DNA from: Dolichospermum sp. LEGE 00240
GTDB lineage: Bacteria > Cyanobacteriota > Cyanobacteriia > Cyanobacteriales > Nostocaceae
Reading direction: 5' to 3'
DNA: 34,219 nucleotides
NCBI RefSeq assembly: GCF_015207875.1
Contig: NZ_JADEVZ010000058.1
Location: 1-34,219, forward strand
In this document: positions 21,634 through 31,063 of the stretch, piece after piece
Layout of the letters: each line of letters begins with the position of its first letter
Numbering within the stretch: the first letter of the stretch is position 1
Notes under the pieces: generated by a model
What the model was told of the DNA's origin: nothing
What the model saw: the letters and a program-made list of their open reading frames with translations, nothing else
The model's database searches: none
Translations under genes and position numbers: made by a program

Positions 21634-22704
21634 ATGTCTACACTGCCTAAAGTTTTAATTATTGATGATGAGCCTGATAATTTTGACGTAATTGATACGT
21701 TGTTAGATAATCAAGGTTATCAACTAAGCTATGTTAACAATGCACAACAAGCTCTGGGACTTTTAGACTATTTTCAACCCGATGTAATTTTATTGGATGT
21801 CATGATGCCAAAAATGAGTGGTATCGAATTTTGCAAAAAACTTAAATCCAATTCTCATTGGAAGCATATTCCTATAATTATGGTGACAGCCCTTTCTCGT
21901 AAAGAAGATTTATCCCAATGTCTATTAGCAGGTGCTGATGACTTTATTAGCAAACCCATTAATGGATTAGAATTACGTTCACGGACTCGTTCCATGTTAA
22001 GAATCAAACAACAATATGATGCTTTACAAGAAACTTTATATTTACGAGAAGACCTTTCTAATATGATAGTTCATGATTTGCGAAATCCTCTGACAGCTAT
22101 CATTATGTCTGCGGAAATTTTGCGAATTACAGAATATTCACAAGAACGTCAGGAGAAAAAAACCAGCCAAATTATTACGAGCGCTCGAAAATTACAATCC
22201 ATGATTGATAGTTTACTAATCATGGCTAAATTAGATTCTGGTAAGATCACACTTCAACGAACAGATACTGATATTTTTTATCTTTGTTCTACTGCTATTA
22301 CCGATATTGAACTAAATATAACTAAAAAAAATCTAGAACTAATTACTAAACTACCAGCACCTGGAATTTCAGTCAGTTTAGATGCCAATCTCATCCGCCG
22401 AGTGATTGATAACTTACTGTCTAATGCGATTAAATTCACACCAGAAAAAAGTCAAATTTCTTTTGTTGCTGATTACACATCATCAGGAAAACTCATCATT
22501 CAAATAGCTGATTCTGGACCAGGTGTTAAAGAAGAATTAAGAGAAGTAATTTTTGCTAAATATGAAGTAGGAAATCTGCTCACAGGTGCATATCAAATTG
22601 GTTTAGGTTTAGCTTTCTGTAAAATGGTTATTGAAGCTCATGGAGGACATATTAGTGTGGAGGGAAATTATCCAACGGGGGCAATTTTTATGGTTGAAAT
22701 TTAG
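21634..22704 (+). CDS. Receiver-histidine kinase fusion (hybrid sensor/response regulator)
   Basis: This is a cytoplasmic two-component protein of 356 residues from ATG 21634. An ATG at 21595 lies in repeat R3 and is rejected as start. An N-terminal receiver domain comes first: acidic pair D11-D12 (IIDDEPDN), phospho-acceptor D55 (VILLDVMMPKMSG), T85 and K107 (SKP). It is followed by a HisKA domain with H147 in VHDLRNPLTAI and an HATPase domain with N-box DNLLSNAIKF, G1 DSGPG and G2 GLGLAF. There is no TM or PAS domain, so input must come by phosphotransfer to the receiver. Its partner is not in the window. Confidence 0.93.
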   Translation: MSTLPKVLIIDDEPDNFDVIDTLLDNQGYQLSYVNNAQQALGLLDYFQPDVILLDVMMPKMSGIEFCKKLKSNSHWKHIPIIMVTALSRKEDLSQCLLAGADDFISKPINGLELRSRTRSMLRIKQQYDALQETLYLREDLSNMIVHDLRNPLTAIIMSAEILRITEYSQERQEKKTSQIITSARKLQSMIDSLLIMAKLDSGKITLQRTDTDIFYLCSTAITDIELNITKKNLELITKLPAPGISVSLDANLIRRVIDNLLSNAIKFTPEKSQISFVADYTSSGKLIIQIADSGPGVKEELREVIFAKYEVGNLLTGAYQIGLGLAFCKMVIEAHGGHISVEGNYPTGAIFMVEI

Positions 22705-22707
22705 AAG

Positions 22708-22775
<68 letters not shown>

Positions 22776-22807
22776 GAAGAAGGAAGGAGAGTAGGGGTTC
22801 CTCCCAG

Positions 22808-23404
22808 TCAAGAATTAGTTACGTTTTCTACAGCAGGGGATTCAAAATTCACGTCTTCATAGACATCTTCTGTGGGACAGTGAAAATCTACACTGGCTAA
22901 ATGCACATTTTCTCCCTGTCCGTAACTATAAAATACCCATTGTCCTTCAGAATTACGACGGAAAATTTCGACATTTATTCGCGTTTGACTTACTAATACA
23001 TATTCCTGAAGTGATTCTAAGTGGCGATAATCAGCAAATTTATCACCTCTGTCAAAGGCTTCTGTGGTGGGAGATAGGACTTCAATAATTAAACAAGGAT
23101 AACGCAAAAAATTATGAAAGGCTTTATCTTTTTGGTCACAACTGACTATGACATCAGGATAGTAATAAGTATTTATGGATTCAATGTGTGCCTTTGTATC
23201 GGCAATGTAGGCTTGACATCCACTGCCACGTAGATGGTTTCTCAGCATAGCAAAGACATTGCCAGTAATAATTACATGAGTATTACTAGCCCCTGCCATT
23301 GCGTAAACGTCTCCGTCTCTATATTCATGCTTGATAGGGCTGGTTTCTTCTCCTTGGAGATATTCTGCGGGGGAAAGATAGTTATAGCTGGGAGTTGCAA
23401 TCAT
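22808..23404 (-). CDS. Uma2 family (DUF820) nuclease-fold protein
   Basis: This 198-residue protein has the Uma2/DUF820 layout common in cyanobacterial genomes in many copies. It begins SPAEYLQGEETSPIKHEYRDGDVYAMAG. Then come the PD-(D/E)xK-like residues D84 (YYPDVIVSCD), E108 (CLIIEVLSPTTEAFDRG) and K122, and finally YRHLESLQEYVLVSQ. The fold suggests a restriction-endonuclease-like enzyme, but the cellular role is not established and no partner gene is adjacent. The residues look intact. Confidence 0.9.
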   Translation of the reverse strand: MIATPSYNYLSPAEYLQGEETSPIKHEYRDGDVYAMAGASNTHVIITGNVFAMLRNHLRGSGCQAYIADTKAHIESINTYYYPDVIVSCDQKDKAFHNFLRYPCLIIEVLSPTTEAFDRGDKFADYRHLESLQEYVLVSQTRINVEIFRRNSEGQWVFYSYGQGENVHLASVDFHCPTEDVYEDVNFESPAVENVTNS

Positions 23405-23477
23405 AGAAGATGACCTTATCTGAATTTGTATTTTATCTAAGTTCCTCCTTATCTAGGGGAATTGCTAAATTGATTAA

Positions 23478-23496
23478 GGGCGCAGGCACTGCGCCC
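23478..23496. repeat. GC-rich palindrome GGGCGCAG-GCA-CTGCGCCC
   Basis: A perfect 8-bp stem with a 3-base loop, just past the 3' end of the lytic transglycosylase gene. It could act as an RNA end structure; no T-run follows. Near-copy of 16497-16515. Confidence 0.8.
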
Positions 23497-23507
23497 CTAC
23501 GGGTTGA

Positions 23508-25697
23508 TTAATTTGGTGGTAATTGTGGGTGTGTTGCTGAATATTTGCTGACTATGGCAGAAACTTCTGGGTTATAAAGTCGGAGATAATTCCAGTAGTT
23601 GCCAAAAACTTGGCGGACGTAATTTCTTGTTTCGTCAAAAGGAATTTCTTCGACAAATTCATCGGGATCTTGTTTGGGTATGGTTTGTAACCATTTGGCG
23701 ACGTTGCCGGGTCCGGCATTATAACTAGCGATCGCTAACATGGAATTATTGCCATACTGTTGATGAGTATGATCTAAATACCAAGTCCCCAACATCATAT
23801 TATCGTTAGGATTTTCTAGGTTGAGTTTTTTGAAATCTAACCCGATTTGCGGGGCTATCCATGCCCCTGTACTGGGCATAACTTGCATTAAACCTGTTGC
23901 ACCGACGGGGGATTTAATTTTGGATTGAAAGCGGGATTCTTGCCGCATTAAAGCTGTAACTAACAGAGGATTTAGTTGACGGGAAGTAGACCATTTTTCA
24001 ATTTCTTGAAAATAAGGAAAAGGATAACGGGCTTGCCAATAGATTGATTGTTGACTTAAAGCTGTATATTCGGCTTTTTCAGTGGGGGTTTCTCGGTCTT
24101 CCAACTTAGCGATTTTGTCAATACCAATGAGATATTCACCCTTAGTTAATCTCATCAACCCTTCGGTAAACTGTTCAGCAACACTAGGCTGTTTTTTATT
24201 TTTAAATTCTGTTTCCCATTGCCACCAAGCATCACGATCTTGTCCTAGTAAATACAATTCATGGAAAGTCTGAGAACCGGCGGGAGGAACAGGACGTTGG
24301 GGGGGAATAACTGCCGGATTCATTACCCGCAAAGTATTAAAATTCCCCACATTTAAACCCAAAATACTGGCAGAACGCCAGGCATAATAAGATTGAGGAA
24401 ATTCACTAATTACAGCTTTATAAGCAGTAATAGCTTCCTGTTGTTTGCCTAGTATCGTTGCCCATTTGCCCACCCAAAATCCGGCTCTAGGAGCTAAAAT
24501 GCTAGTTTTGTTATTAGTAGTAATTGGTTGCGCCCATTGCCATGCTCCTAAATAATCATTGTTTTTGGCTTTGGTTTGGGCGACTTTCCAACGAAATTCT
24601 GCGGCTTCATCACTGCTACTATATTTACCTAGCAATAATTTCTCTGTCGTATTAGCTGATTTATTATCTTTGAGAGATGCTAAAAGTTGGGCTTTTTTGA
24701 CTAATGCTGGAGGTGCTTGATCGGGAAATTTACTAATTATTTGGTCAAGATAGATAATGGCATCTTTACCGGGAGCAATATCGGCTAATCTTGATAGGGC
24801 GATTGCTGTTTCTTTAGCGGTGGGAAATTTTTCTAGTAGTTGTTTATAAACTGCAATGGCTTGATCTTGTTCTTTATTTAATTGTAATCCTCTGGCGATA
24901 CGATAGAGGCTGGTAGCTGTTTTTGGGGCTTGGACGTAAGCATTTTTAGCTTTGGTAAATTCATTGTTATCCCAGTAGACTGAACCAATGAGTTCCCAAT
25001 CTGTGGGTTTGAGTTGTGGCTGTTTTACCAATTGATCTAATACGCCCACAATCCCCGGCTCGTCTGCGGCGTATTGAGCCAAGATTAATTGTAATTTGGG
25101 TTGATTTGGATTATCTTTTAAGCGTTTGCGGATAATTTCCCAGGTGAGGGGATGGGAGGGAAATTGAGCGATCACTTGATCTGCTAATTTTGGTTGGGCG
25201 ATCGCATATATAGCCTTGACTACCGCTGCTTCTTTGCCATATTCTTTTACTACCTTGCGGCGCAAATCAGAAGCTTGCTTATCTTCACCTAAAATATCAT
25301 GAGCCTGGGCTTGCTTAAGTAAAATATAAGGTGCTAATACAGGATAATCTTTTTCCAGTCCTGTCAATAGACTCAGGGCTTTTTTACCTTGGGAAGTTTC
25401 CACATAATCACAAGAGAGTAGATAACGGGCGCGTTCCCGATCTGGGGAACTGCCTTTTTCAGCAATTTCCGTGAGTTTTGTTAATCTTTCTGGTACAGAT
25501 TGAGACAATACAGAAAAGACAACTGACTTAACTTTTGTCGCCTCAGATAGTTTTTCCGGCTTACCCTGACTCAAGTTCAACCATTGACTGACGGTTTTGC
25601 CGGCTTGGGGGGCTGATACCATTGCCCCAGCTAAAAAGGCACATAGTCCAGCACCAGCAAGCAGATAAATTTGTGTTTTCTGTAGTTTTTTCAACAT
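23508..25697 (-). CDS. Soluble lytic transglycosylase (Slt70-like)
   Basis: This 729-residue periplasmic enzyme cleaves the MurNAc-GlcNAc bond of peptidoglycan. A signal/anchor (YLLAGAGLCAFLAGAMV) is followed by a long helical-repeat superhelix of TPR-like segments (about 60-560). The C-terminal SLT domain has catalytic E587 in RQESRF, then SPVGATGLMQVMPSTG and ASYNAGPGNVAKWL, the standard motifs. Length and layout match the cyanobacterial Slt family, longer than E. coli Slt70. The gene stands alone. Confidence 0.93.
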   Translation of the reverse strand: MLKKLQKTQIYLLAGAGLCAFLAGAMVSAPQAGKTVSQWLNLSQGKPEKLSEATKVKSVVFSVLSQSVPERLTKLTEIAEKGSSPDRERARYLLSCDYVETSQGKKALSLLTGLEKDYPVLAPYILLKQAQAHDILGEDKQASDLRRKVVKEYGKEAAVVKAIYAIAQPKLADQVIAQFPSHPLTWEIIRKRLKDNPNQPKLQLILAQYAADEPGIVGVLDQLVKQPQLKPTDWELIGSVYWDNNEFTKAKNAYVQAPKTATSLYRIARGLQLNKEQDQAIAVYKQLLEKFPTAKETAIALSRLADIAPGKDAIIYLDQIISKFPDQAPPALVKKAQLLASLKDNKSANTTEKLLLGKYSSSDEAAEFRWKVAQTKAKNNDYLGAWQWAQPITTNNKTSILAPRAGFWVGKWATILGKQQEAITAYKAVISEFPQSYYAWRSASILGLNVGNFNTLRVMNPAVIPPQRPVPPAGSQTFHELYLLGQDRDAWWQWETEFKNKKQPSVAEQFTEGLMRLTKGEYLIGIDKIAKLEDRETPTEKAEYTALSQQSIYWQARYPFPYFQEIEKWSTSRQLNPLLVTALMRQESRFQSKIKSPVGATGLMQVMPSTGAWIAPQIGLDFKKLNLENPNDNMMLGTWYLDHTHQQYGNNSMLAIASYNAGPGNVAKWLQTIPKQDPDEFVEEIPFDETRNYVRQVFGNYWNYLRLYNPEVSAIVSKYSATHPQLPPN

Positions 25698-25871
25698 TGA
25701 TACTCACTGTTTGCCTAGCGTCTCACGGAGAAAGTTGACGATTAGATGAATATTTTGGCAACCTTATCATTAGGGTAACACCCCTGACCAAGTTTTACGC
25801 CTATAATGCCAGACTTTCCGCCAGTTTATACAAATGTAATCTCTCTTTGATTTTGTGGTGACAGATTGTAG

Positions 25872-25890
25872 GGGCGGGGTCTCCCCGCCC
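25872..25890. repeat. GC-rich palindrome GGGCGGGG-TCT-CCCCGCCC
   Basis: A perfect 8-bp stem with a 3-base loop, of the GTAGGGGCGGG type common in cyanobacterial intergenic DNA. Confidence 0.85.
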
Positions 25891-25907
25891 TCAATTATGT
25901 AGGACTA

Positions 25908-25935
25908 GGAGTCAGGAGTCAGGAGTCAGGAGTCA
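25908..25935. repeat. Heptamer tandem repeat (GGAGTCA), second array
   Basis: About four GGAGTCA units, the same unit as at 22708-22775. Confidence 0.85.
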
Positions 25936-25992
25936 ATCAGCAACCCCTATGTAACTGATATGTAACTGATCCTTCCTGTCCCCTCTTCCCTC

Positions 25993-26027
25993 TTGCCTAT
26001 TGCCTCTTGCCTATTGCCTCTTGCCTA
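25993..26027. repeat. Heptamer tandem repeat (TTGCCTA/TTGCCTC) overlapping a gene end
   Basis: Five 7-bp units alternate TTGCCTA and TTGCCTC. The last ten codons of the CrtD-like gene and its stop lie inside the array. Confidence 0.85.
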
Positions 26028-27541
26028 TTCCCTTGACTTTGAATTTGCCTAACTACCGTTAAAGCTGAATAACTAACGCCCGCAGTTCCTTCTCCAGGAT
26101 GAGTAGAATCACCAACCAACCACAAATTACGAATAGGTGTTCGATTCGCAAAACCAAAGGGTCCAAAGGTAGGAATCCTTTGACCAATACCACCAACAAT
26201 ACCCTTTTCCCTACCTGTATAATCAGCAAAAGTGCGAGGCGTAGCAGCTTCTACATGAATAATAGTTTCTGGTTTCAAATAGAAATATTCAGAAAGTTTG
26301 GATATGGCATCTTGAGTAAATTTTTGTTTTAACTCTTGATAATTTTGAGTTTCCCACCAGGGGATAAAATCAACAAAGGAAGAAGCTATAATTGTGGCTT
26401 TTCCTAATGGGGCGCGACCATCTCCTTCATGACTCACAGATACAAATAGGGAATTATTTTCGCCAATAGGTTTATTTACATCATATAAAAATTGTAAATG
26501 CGGTGGACAATTAGGCGGAATTGCACTTTTATCTACACCCAAATAAATCACATAAGCACCGGAAGCTGGTGGGAGTTTTTCGACCCTTTGTTTATATCCA
26601 GAAGGGGCATTTTCTCCTAATAATTGCACCAAGTTTTGCACGGTGACATTAGCAACTATGTGATCTGCTGATTCTGTCCAAGTTTCCCCGGTTTTCTGAT
26701 TTTTAATGATGACAGATTTAGCTTGGTTATGGACAACTTGGATTTTTTCAACGGTGTGACGCATTAATAGCTTACCACCATCTCGTTCTAAAGATTCTAC
26801 CAAGCGATCGCTCAAAACTTGCATACTCCCTTGCAGATGAAATAACCCTTGAGGTAATTGGGATACACTCAAAGCTGTAGCTGCATAAAGTAAAGCAGTT
26901 TCTTCCGCACTAACTTGAGAATATAATTTCAGTTGTAAATCTAAAAATGTCCGCAGTCTTTGGTCATTTCCTAAACCACATAATCGTAAAGCATCTCCCA
27001 CAGTCAATAAAGTAAAAGGTGCAGTAATAAATGTCCTCAGACGGACAGCTTTCATTAATTGTCCTAAGTCCCATAAATTCCGGGGTGGTAAAACCGGATC
27101 ACGTCCTTGAAATTCCCAACTAGCATTAAATAAAGTGGTTAATAATTGCCAAAAAGGTTCACTTCCGGGAAACTGTTTTTGACGTTCTGCTTGCCATTTT
27201 TGAGAATCACGCCAAACATTAATGGGTGTAGATTCTCCCGGAAGAAATACAGCACAAGCTGGGTCGCAAGGTGTCGCAGCGGGTAATTCTATATTTAATT
27301 CTGAGAAAATGCGGTGATGAATTCCCCCAGGTTCTAAACCCGCTACTTGGGTCGCACCAACGTCAAAAGTAAATCCTTGCCGTTTGAAGGTGGAAGCGCA
27401 ACCACCAGGAACAATTGCTTGGTCAAGAATCAGGACATTATAACCTCTATGTGCTAATAATGCTCCGGCTGTAAGTCCACCTATACCCGCACCAATGACG
27501 ATAACGCGGGATTGATTTTTTGGATCAGTAAGATTTGACAT
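25997..27541 (-). CDS. crtD: CrtD-like carotenoid C-3',4' desaturase (FAD-dependent)
   Basis: This 514-residue flavoprotein belongs to the phytoene-desaturase/CrtI-like family. A dinucleotide-binding motif is at VIVIGAGIGGLTAGALLA (13-30), followed by VPGGCASTFKRQGFTFDVGA. The C-terminal FAD contact is LWLVGDSTHPGEGTAGVSYS. The stretch GATQVAGLEPGGIHHRIF matches cyanobacterial CrtD as I recall it (myxoxanthophyll 3',4'-desaturation), rather than CrtH, which is the isomerase. The subfamily is therefore probable, not certain. The last about 10 residues (GNRQEAIGKRQ) are encoded by a heptamer repeat and are likely not native. It is transcribed divergently from the ATPase gene at 27744. Confidence 0.78.
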   Translation of the reverse strand: MSNLTDPKNQSRVIVIGAGIGGLTAGALLAHRGYNVLILDQAIVPGGCASTFKRQGFTFDVGATQVAGLEPGGIHHRIFSELNIELPAATPCDPACAVFLPGESTPINVWRDSQKWQAERQKQFPGSEPFWQLLTTLFNASWEFQGRDPVLPPRNLWDLGQLMKAVRLRTFITAPFTLLTVGDALRLCGLGNDQRLRTFLDLQLKLYSQVSAEETALLYAATALSVSQLPQGLFHLQGSMQVLSDRLVESLERDGGKLLMRHTVEKIQVVHNQAKSVIIKNQKTGETWTESADHIVANVTVQNLVQLLGENAPSGYKQRVEKLPPASGAYVIYLGVDKSAIPPNCPPHLQFLYDVNKPIGENNSLFVSVSHEGDGRAPLGKATIIASSFVDFIPWWETQNYQELKQKFTQDAISKLSEYFYLKPETIIHVEAATPRTFADYTGREKGIVGGIGQRIPTFGPFGFANRTPIRNLWLVGDSTHPGEGTAGVSYSALTVVRQIQSQGNRQEAIGKRQ

Positions 27542-27743
27542 TGATGATTAACTTCAATTTCAGAGGAATTAATGAGATATGATCTAATCAAATAATCATC
27601 ATTATTAACATCTAATATATCAGATTTATTTACGATAAAATAAATGGTAGATGACTCTATTTACATTGTGAATATGGTATGTTATGTGTTGACAACTTTC
27701 AGAAAAATAATCTATGGTATACAGCTTGAGCTAAAATAAGCCT

Positions 27744-28919
27744 ATGAGCAATTTAGAAAACGTCACAATTCACCAATTTAGAGGACTTCGAGACTTAGAA
27801 CTAAGGGATCTCGGACGTATTAACCTGCTTGTTGGTATTAACAATTCAGGTAAAACCAGTGTTCTAGAAGCATTATCTGTTTACTGTCATCCATTAGATA
27901 TTAAAGTATGGCTTAATACAGCAAATCAACGAGAGCAGGATATGAGAGTGTATCGTACTCGGACACTGGATGCAATAAAGTGGTTATTTACACATAATTC
28001 TGCATCCATTGTAGAAGCTGATAAACCTATTATTCTTATTTCTAGCACTGGTTTATTCTCTGTAAAGAAGTTAATAGCAAGCTATGAAGAACAGGAGGAA
28101 ATATGGTTATCAGAGGAAAGCAATATCAGAAATCTTAGCAACGAAGAAGAAATTGAAAATGATAATGAACAAGAAATTGAAAATGAAGATACACCAAGAG
28201 TTAGGAAAGGAATTAAGCTAAAAATAGGGGTATTTCCAGATGATGGTTATCAGTTAAGTTTACTTGGTGAACCATCTGATTTGATTACAGATTTTTTGTT
28301 ATGGGAGGATGAACGTTTTTATAGATTATCTGGAAAGAGAGAACCAAGTCTAAAGACATCTGTAGTAACACCATCATCTCATCGTTCAGAAGTTGGTCAA
28401 TTTCGATTACTTTCAGAAGCAACATTTCAAAATTTTAAAGCTGATGTGGTGAAATTATTACAACAGATGGATAACAATATTTCTGATATAGAAATTTTGT
28501 TATCTCCAGAATCTATAAGTTCTCGATTTAATATATATATTCAACATGAAAGACTGGGACTTGCACCAGTTAGCACCTTTGGAGATGGTATCCGTCGTTT
28601 ATTACATATAGCTTTGAAACTTGCTAGTGTTAAAGGTGGTATTCTTTTAATTGATGAATTAGAGTCAACAATTCACACAGAAGCCTTACAAAATTCTTTT
28701 CGATGGTTAGTTAAATGGTGTACAGAGATGGATGTTCAACTATTTGCAACTACCCATAGTCTTGAAGCTGTTGATGCTTTATTAGAAGTTACTGAATCAG
28801 ATTCAGATTTAGTGCTTTATCGCTTAGAACCAAAGGAAGGAAAAACAAAAGTAGTTAGACATGATGGACATAGATTAAGACGGTTAAGAGAAGAATTAGG
28901 TCAGGAGGTGCGTTGGTGA
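27744..28919 (+). CDS. OLD-like AAA/ABC ATPase of a candidate defence pair
   Basis: The product has 391 residues. It starts with VTIHQFRGLRDLELRDLGRI, the SMC/OLD-type N-terminal strand, then Walker A GINNSGKT (31-38). An acidic, low-complexity insert (ENDNEQEIENED, 138-149) lies mid-protein. The ABC-like signature STFGDGIRRL (277-286), Walker B GILLIDELES (299-308) and the switch His ATTHS (H338) are complete. It lacks the C-terminal TOPRIM nuclease of single-chain OLD proteins. The next gene, overlapping its stop, supplies a TOPRIM-like domain. The same split layout is seen in PARIS (AriA/AriB), so an anti-phage role is plausible but not shown. Confidence 0.88.
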   Translation: MSNLENVTIHQFRGLRDLELRDLGRINLLVGINNSGKTSVLEALSVYCHPLDIKVWLNTANQREQDMRVYRTRTLDAIKWLFTHNSASIVEADKPIILISSTGLFSVKKLIASYEEQEEIWLSEESNIRNLSNEEEIENDNEQEIENEDTPRVRKGIKLKIGVFPDDGYQLSLLGEPSDLITDFLLWEDERFYRLSGKREPSLKTSVVTPSSHRSEVGQFRLLSEATFQNFKADVVKLLQQMDNNISDIEILLSPESISSRFNIYIQHERLGLAPVSTFGDGIRRLLHIALKLASVKGGILLIDELESTIHTEALQNSFRWLVKWCTEMDVQLFATTHSLEAVDALLEVTESDSDLVLYRLEPKEGKTKVVRHDGHRLRRLREELGQEVRW

Positions 28920-29695
28920 GTCGGCAATATGTTTTAATTGGTGTTGAGGGGAATCATGATCAGGCTTTTATCTCCAAGATTTTGTGTAAATTATTAGGCT
29001 TTTCTAAATTTGATGGGAAGATATCAGAACTAGATCCTTTTTGGCGGAAATTTATCCCTAATTACCCTAAAGGGGGAAAGTTATATGTAAGACTTGATAT
29101 GCCTGCAATTTTGTATACAGAGACTTTATCAATCGCTTTATATGCAGGTGAAGGAAGTAATTTAATTACTAATTTGAATGATAAATTATCTGATATTGAT
29201 TATTCTACTTTTTTAGCTTTTGCAATTGTAGCTGATGCTGATGACGATACACCTAACAAAGTTGCAGAAAAATATCATCATGGTTTAAAAAAATATTTTC
29301 CTAATTTTCCTATTACAGTCAATGCAACTGGTAATATCATAGGAGGTTCACCAAAATTAGGAATTTATATATTACCAGATAATTCTCAACAAGGAGTTTT
29401 AGATACTTTGATATCTGACTGTGGTGATTTGGTTTATCCTGAATATATGCAAAGAGCAAGAGAGTATGTAGATAAATTTTCTGAAGAAGAGAGGAAGAAA
29501 AAGCCTTTAAAATGGAAACCTTTTGACCAAGAAAAGGCGATAATTGCTACAGTCGTAAGTGTTCTAAAACCAGGTAAAACTAATCAAACAAGTATTAGTG
29601 ATAACAGTTGGATTAGTCCTGAAACAGAAGCTCAAATTCCAGCAATTCAAAATTTAACTAAGTTTTTCAGGAACTTGTTGAATTTAGAAACTTGA
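28916..29695 (+). CDS. DUF3226/TOPRIM-like partner of the ATPase
   Basis: The start is taken as GTG 28916, which overlaps the ATPase stop (GTGA) and has AGGAGG 7 bp upstream. The product has 259 residues. The TOPRIM-like layout has a first acidic residue in VLIGVEGNHDQAF (E11) and the acidic cluster IVADADDD (about 104-111). Intervening sequence and a GGSPKLGIYILPDN strand match DUF3226 proteins as I recall them. TOPRIM acids bind Mg2+ for nucleic-acid cleavage. The C-terminal part is helical and Lys-rich. Tight overlap with the ATPase argues for a single functional unit. Confidence 0.78.
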   Translation: MSRQYVLIGVEGNHDQAFISKILCKLLGFSKFDGKISELDPFWRKFIPNYPKGGKLYVRLDMPAILYTETLSIALYAGEGSNLITNLNDKLSDIDYSTFLAFAIVADADDDTPNKVAEKYHHGLKKYFPNFPITVNATGNIIGGSPKLGIYILPDNSQQGVLDTLISDCGDLVYPEYMQRAREYVDKFSEEERKKKPLKWKPFDQEKAIIATVVSVLKPGKTNQTSISDNSWISPETEAQIPAIQNLTKFFRNLLNLET

Positions 29696-29710
29696 ATAAT
29701 ACCCTAAATT

Positions 29711-30916
29711 CTACACCTTCTCCCTTGCAGGTGGGACAATACCCAACTTATTTAACCCTGAATCAATATTTCTCAATAACTTAAAATCATCCTCCGGTAA
29801 AGAATAATTACTACTAAATAAACTACATTTTTCTAAAAACGTAAATGCTTGCCGAAATTGCTGCGGTGTGGCTTTAATTGGGGCATCAAAATGACAGGGA
29901 ATAATCCATTGAAAATCCCAATTGGCAACTTTATTAGCCCAATTGATAGTTTCCTGGGGGGCGCGATTGAGAATCAAACTTTGTAAAATTGGGGCAACAA
30001 ATATTCTGCCATTTCCTCGCAAAATATTAAATGATTCTTGCCAATTTTCCTGCCATTGGAAGGGGAAAAACCCAAAATAGGCTTTTCTCGAACGTTCTGG
30101 CGCTTTTTTGGCATCACCCCATGCTTCACTCCATGTAGGTACTTCTAACACACTAGGGCTGAAATACAAGGCAAATAATGTTACCCGCTGCCACCCTTTA
30201 CGGCGATTTGCTGAGGTATCGGCAACCATGTCAAAGGCTTTATCCTTAGCGTGGTACAGTAGGGGGTAGGGGTCAAGTTGAACAATTGCTGGTGGCTCTG
30301 CTGGTACAGAAACTATGGTATCTGTAAGTAAGAGAGTGTGCGATCGCTTATGGAAAAAAGCCACCTCTGCAAACTTACCCAACCCCAAATCAATCGGTCC
30401 GAGGGTTGCATAATCAAAATCCTCAGCAAAAGGAGCTTCCTGGCTATTTTCAGGCAGTATGTGAGTCCGTTTACCAGGTAAACCCAACCAACTTAAAGGC
30501 AAATTTACGGGAAAACTCCATTGTCCAGGGGAAACAAAAACCTGTGCAGCGGGAAAGCGTCGCGCAAAAGGACCAACAAAAACCTTATGTTCTATTCCCG
30601 ATATCGTAGGCAAAATAATATACTTAACATCACCGTATTCTGCCACCAACTCCTTCAGCAAGCGAACACATTCTCCCGTTGGTGCGACAGGTGCATAAAC
30701 CAGCAAACCGCCTTTTTCCAACTTAACTACAGTCATGCGAATTGGCACAACTACATAGAAAATTCCCTGCAATTGATCAAAAGTCCACATAGCATCTTTA
30801 ACAACTTCTTTACGGATAGTGCGCCGTTGACCATAAGGATAAATTGGCACAATAGGCCAAAACCGCCATGAAAAATCCTGGGGATGAATTTGTTCTATGT
30901 CTCCACTTTCAACCAC
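29711..30916 (-). CDS. DUF4336 family protein
   Basis: This 401-residue soluble protein matches DUF4336, common in cyanobacteria and algae. It is recognised by RFWPIVPIYPYGQRRTI (18-34), VVPIRMTVVKLEKGGLLVYA, YIILPTISGIEHKVFVGPFA and the C-terminal WIIPCHFDAPI. The pattern hints at a metallo-beta-lactamase-like fold without the full HxHxDH set, which I cannot prove. The start is GTG 30916, supported by GGGAGG 8 bp upstream. It is convergent with the DUF3226 gene, 15 bp apart. Function is unknown. Confidence 0.85.
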   Translation of the reverse strand: MVESGDIEQIHPQDFSWRFWPIVPIYPYGQRRTIRKEVVKDAMWTFDQLQGIFYVVVPIRMTVVKLEKGGLLVYAPVAPTGECVRLLKELVAEYGDVKYIILPTISGIEHKVFVGPFARRFPAAQVFVSPGQWSFPVNLPLSWLGLPGKRTHILPENSQEAPFAEDFDYATLGPIDLGLGKFAEVAFFHKRSHTLLLTDTIVSVPAEPPAIVQLDPYPLLYHAKDKAFDMVADTSANRRKGWQRVTLFALYFSPSVLEVPTWSEAWGDAKKAPERSRKAYFGFFPFQWQENWQESFNILRGNGRIFVAPILQSLILNRAPQETINWANKVANWDFQWIIPCHFDAPIKATPQQFRQAFTFLEKCSLFSSNYSLPEDDFKLLRNIDSGLNKLGIVPPAREKV

Positions 30917-31063
30917 CTTGCGAACCTCCCCTAATACCTGCTGCTGAGATTTTTGTTTGCTTTTCCAAATTAGGAGTTTAGCAAATTATGGGGGTGATAA
31001 ACATAAAATCCCTAACTTCTTAGAGAAATTGGGTTTCTAAACTTTTATATTTTCATATTCATT

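Larger units (their letters stand above)
25698..25996. other. Intergenic region with GC palindrome and heptamer arrays
   Basis: It contains the palindrome GGGCGGGG-TCT-CCCCGCCC (25872-25890), a GGAGTCA array (25908-25935) and the start of a TTGCCTA/TTGCCTC array. There is no gene. Confidence 0.6.

Noticed and set aside
27744-29695. Naming the pair PARIS or Gabija
   Set aside because: The effector is DUF3226-like rather than DUF4435, there is no GajB helicase, and the ATPase lacks a fused TOPRIM domain, so only a layout analogy is claimed.
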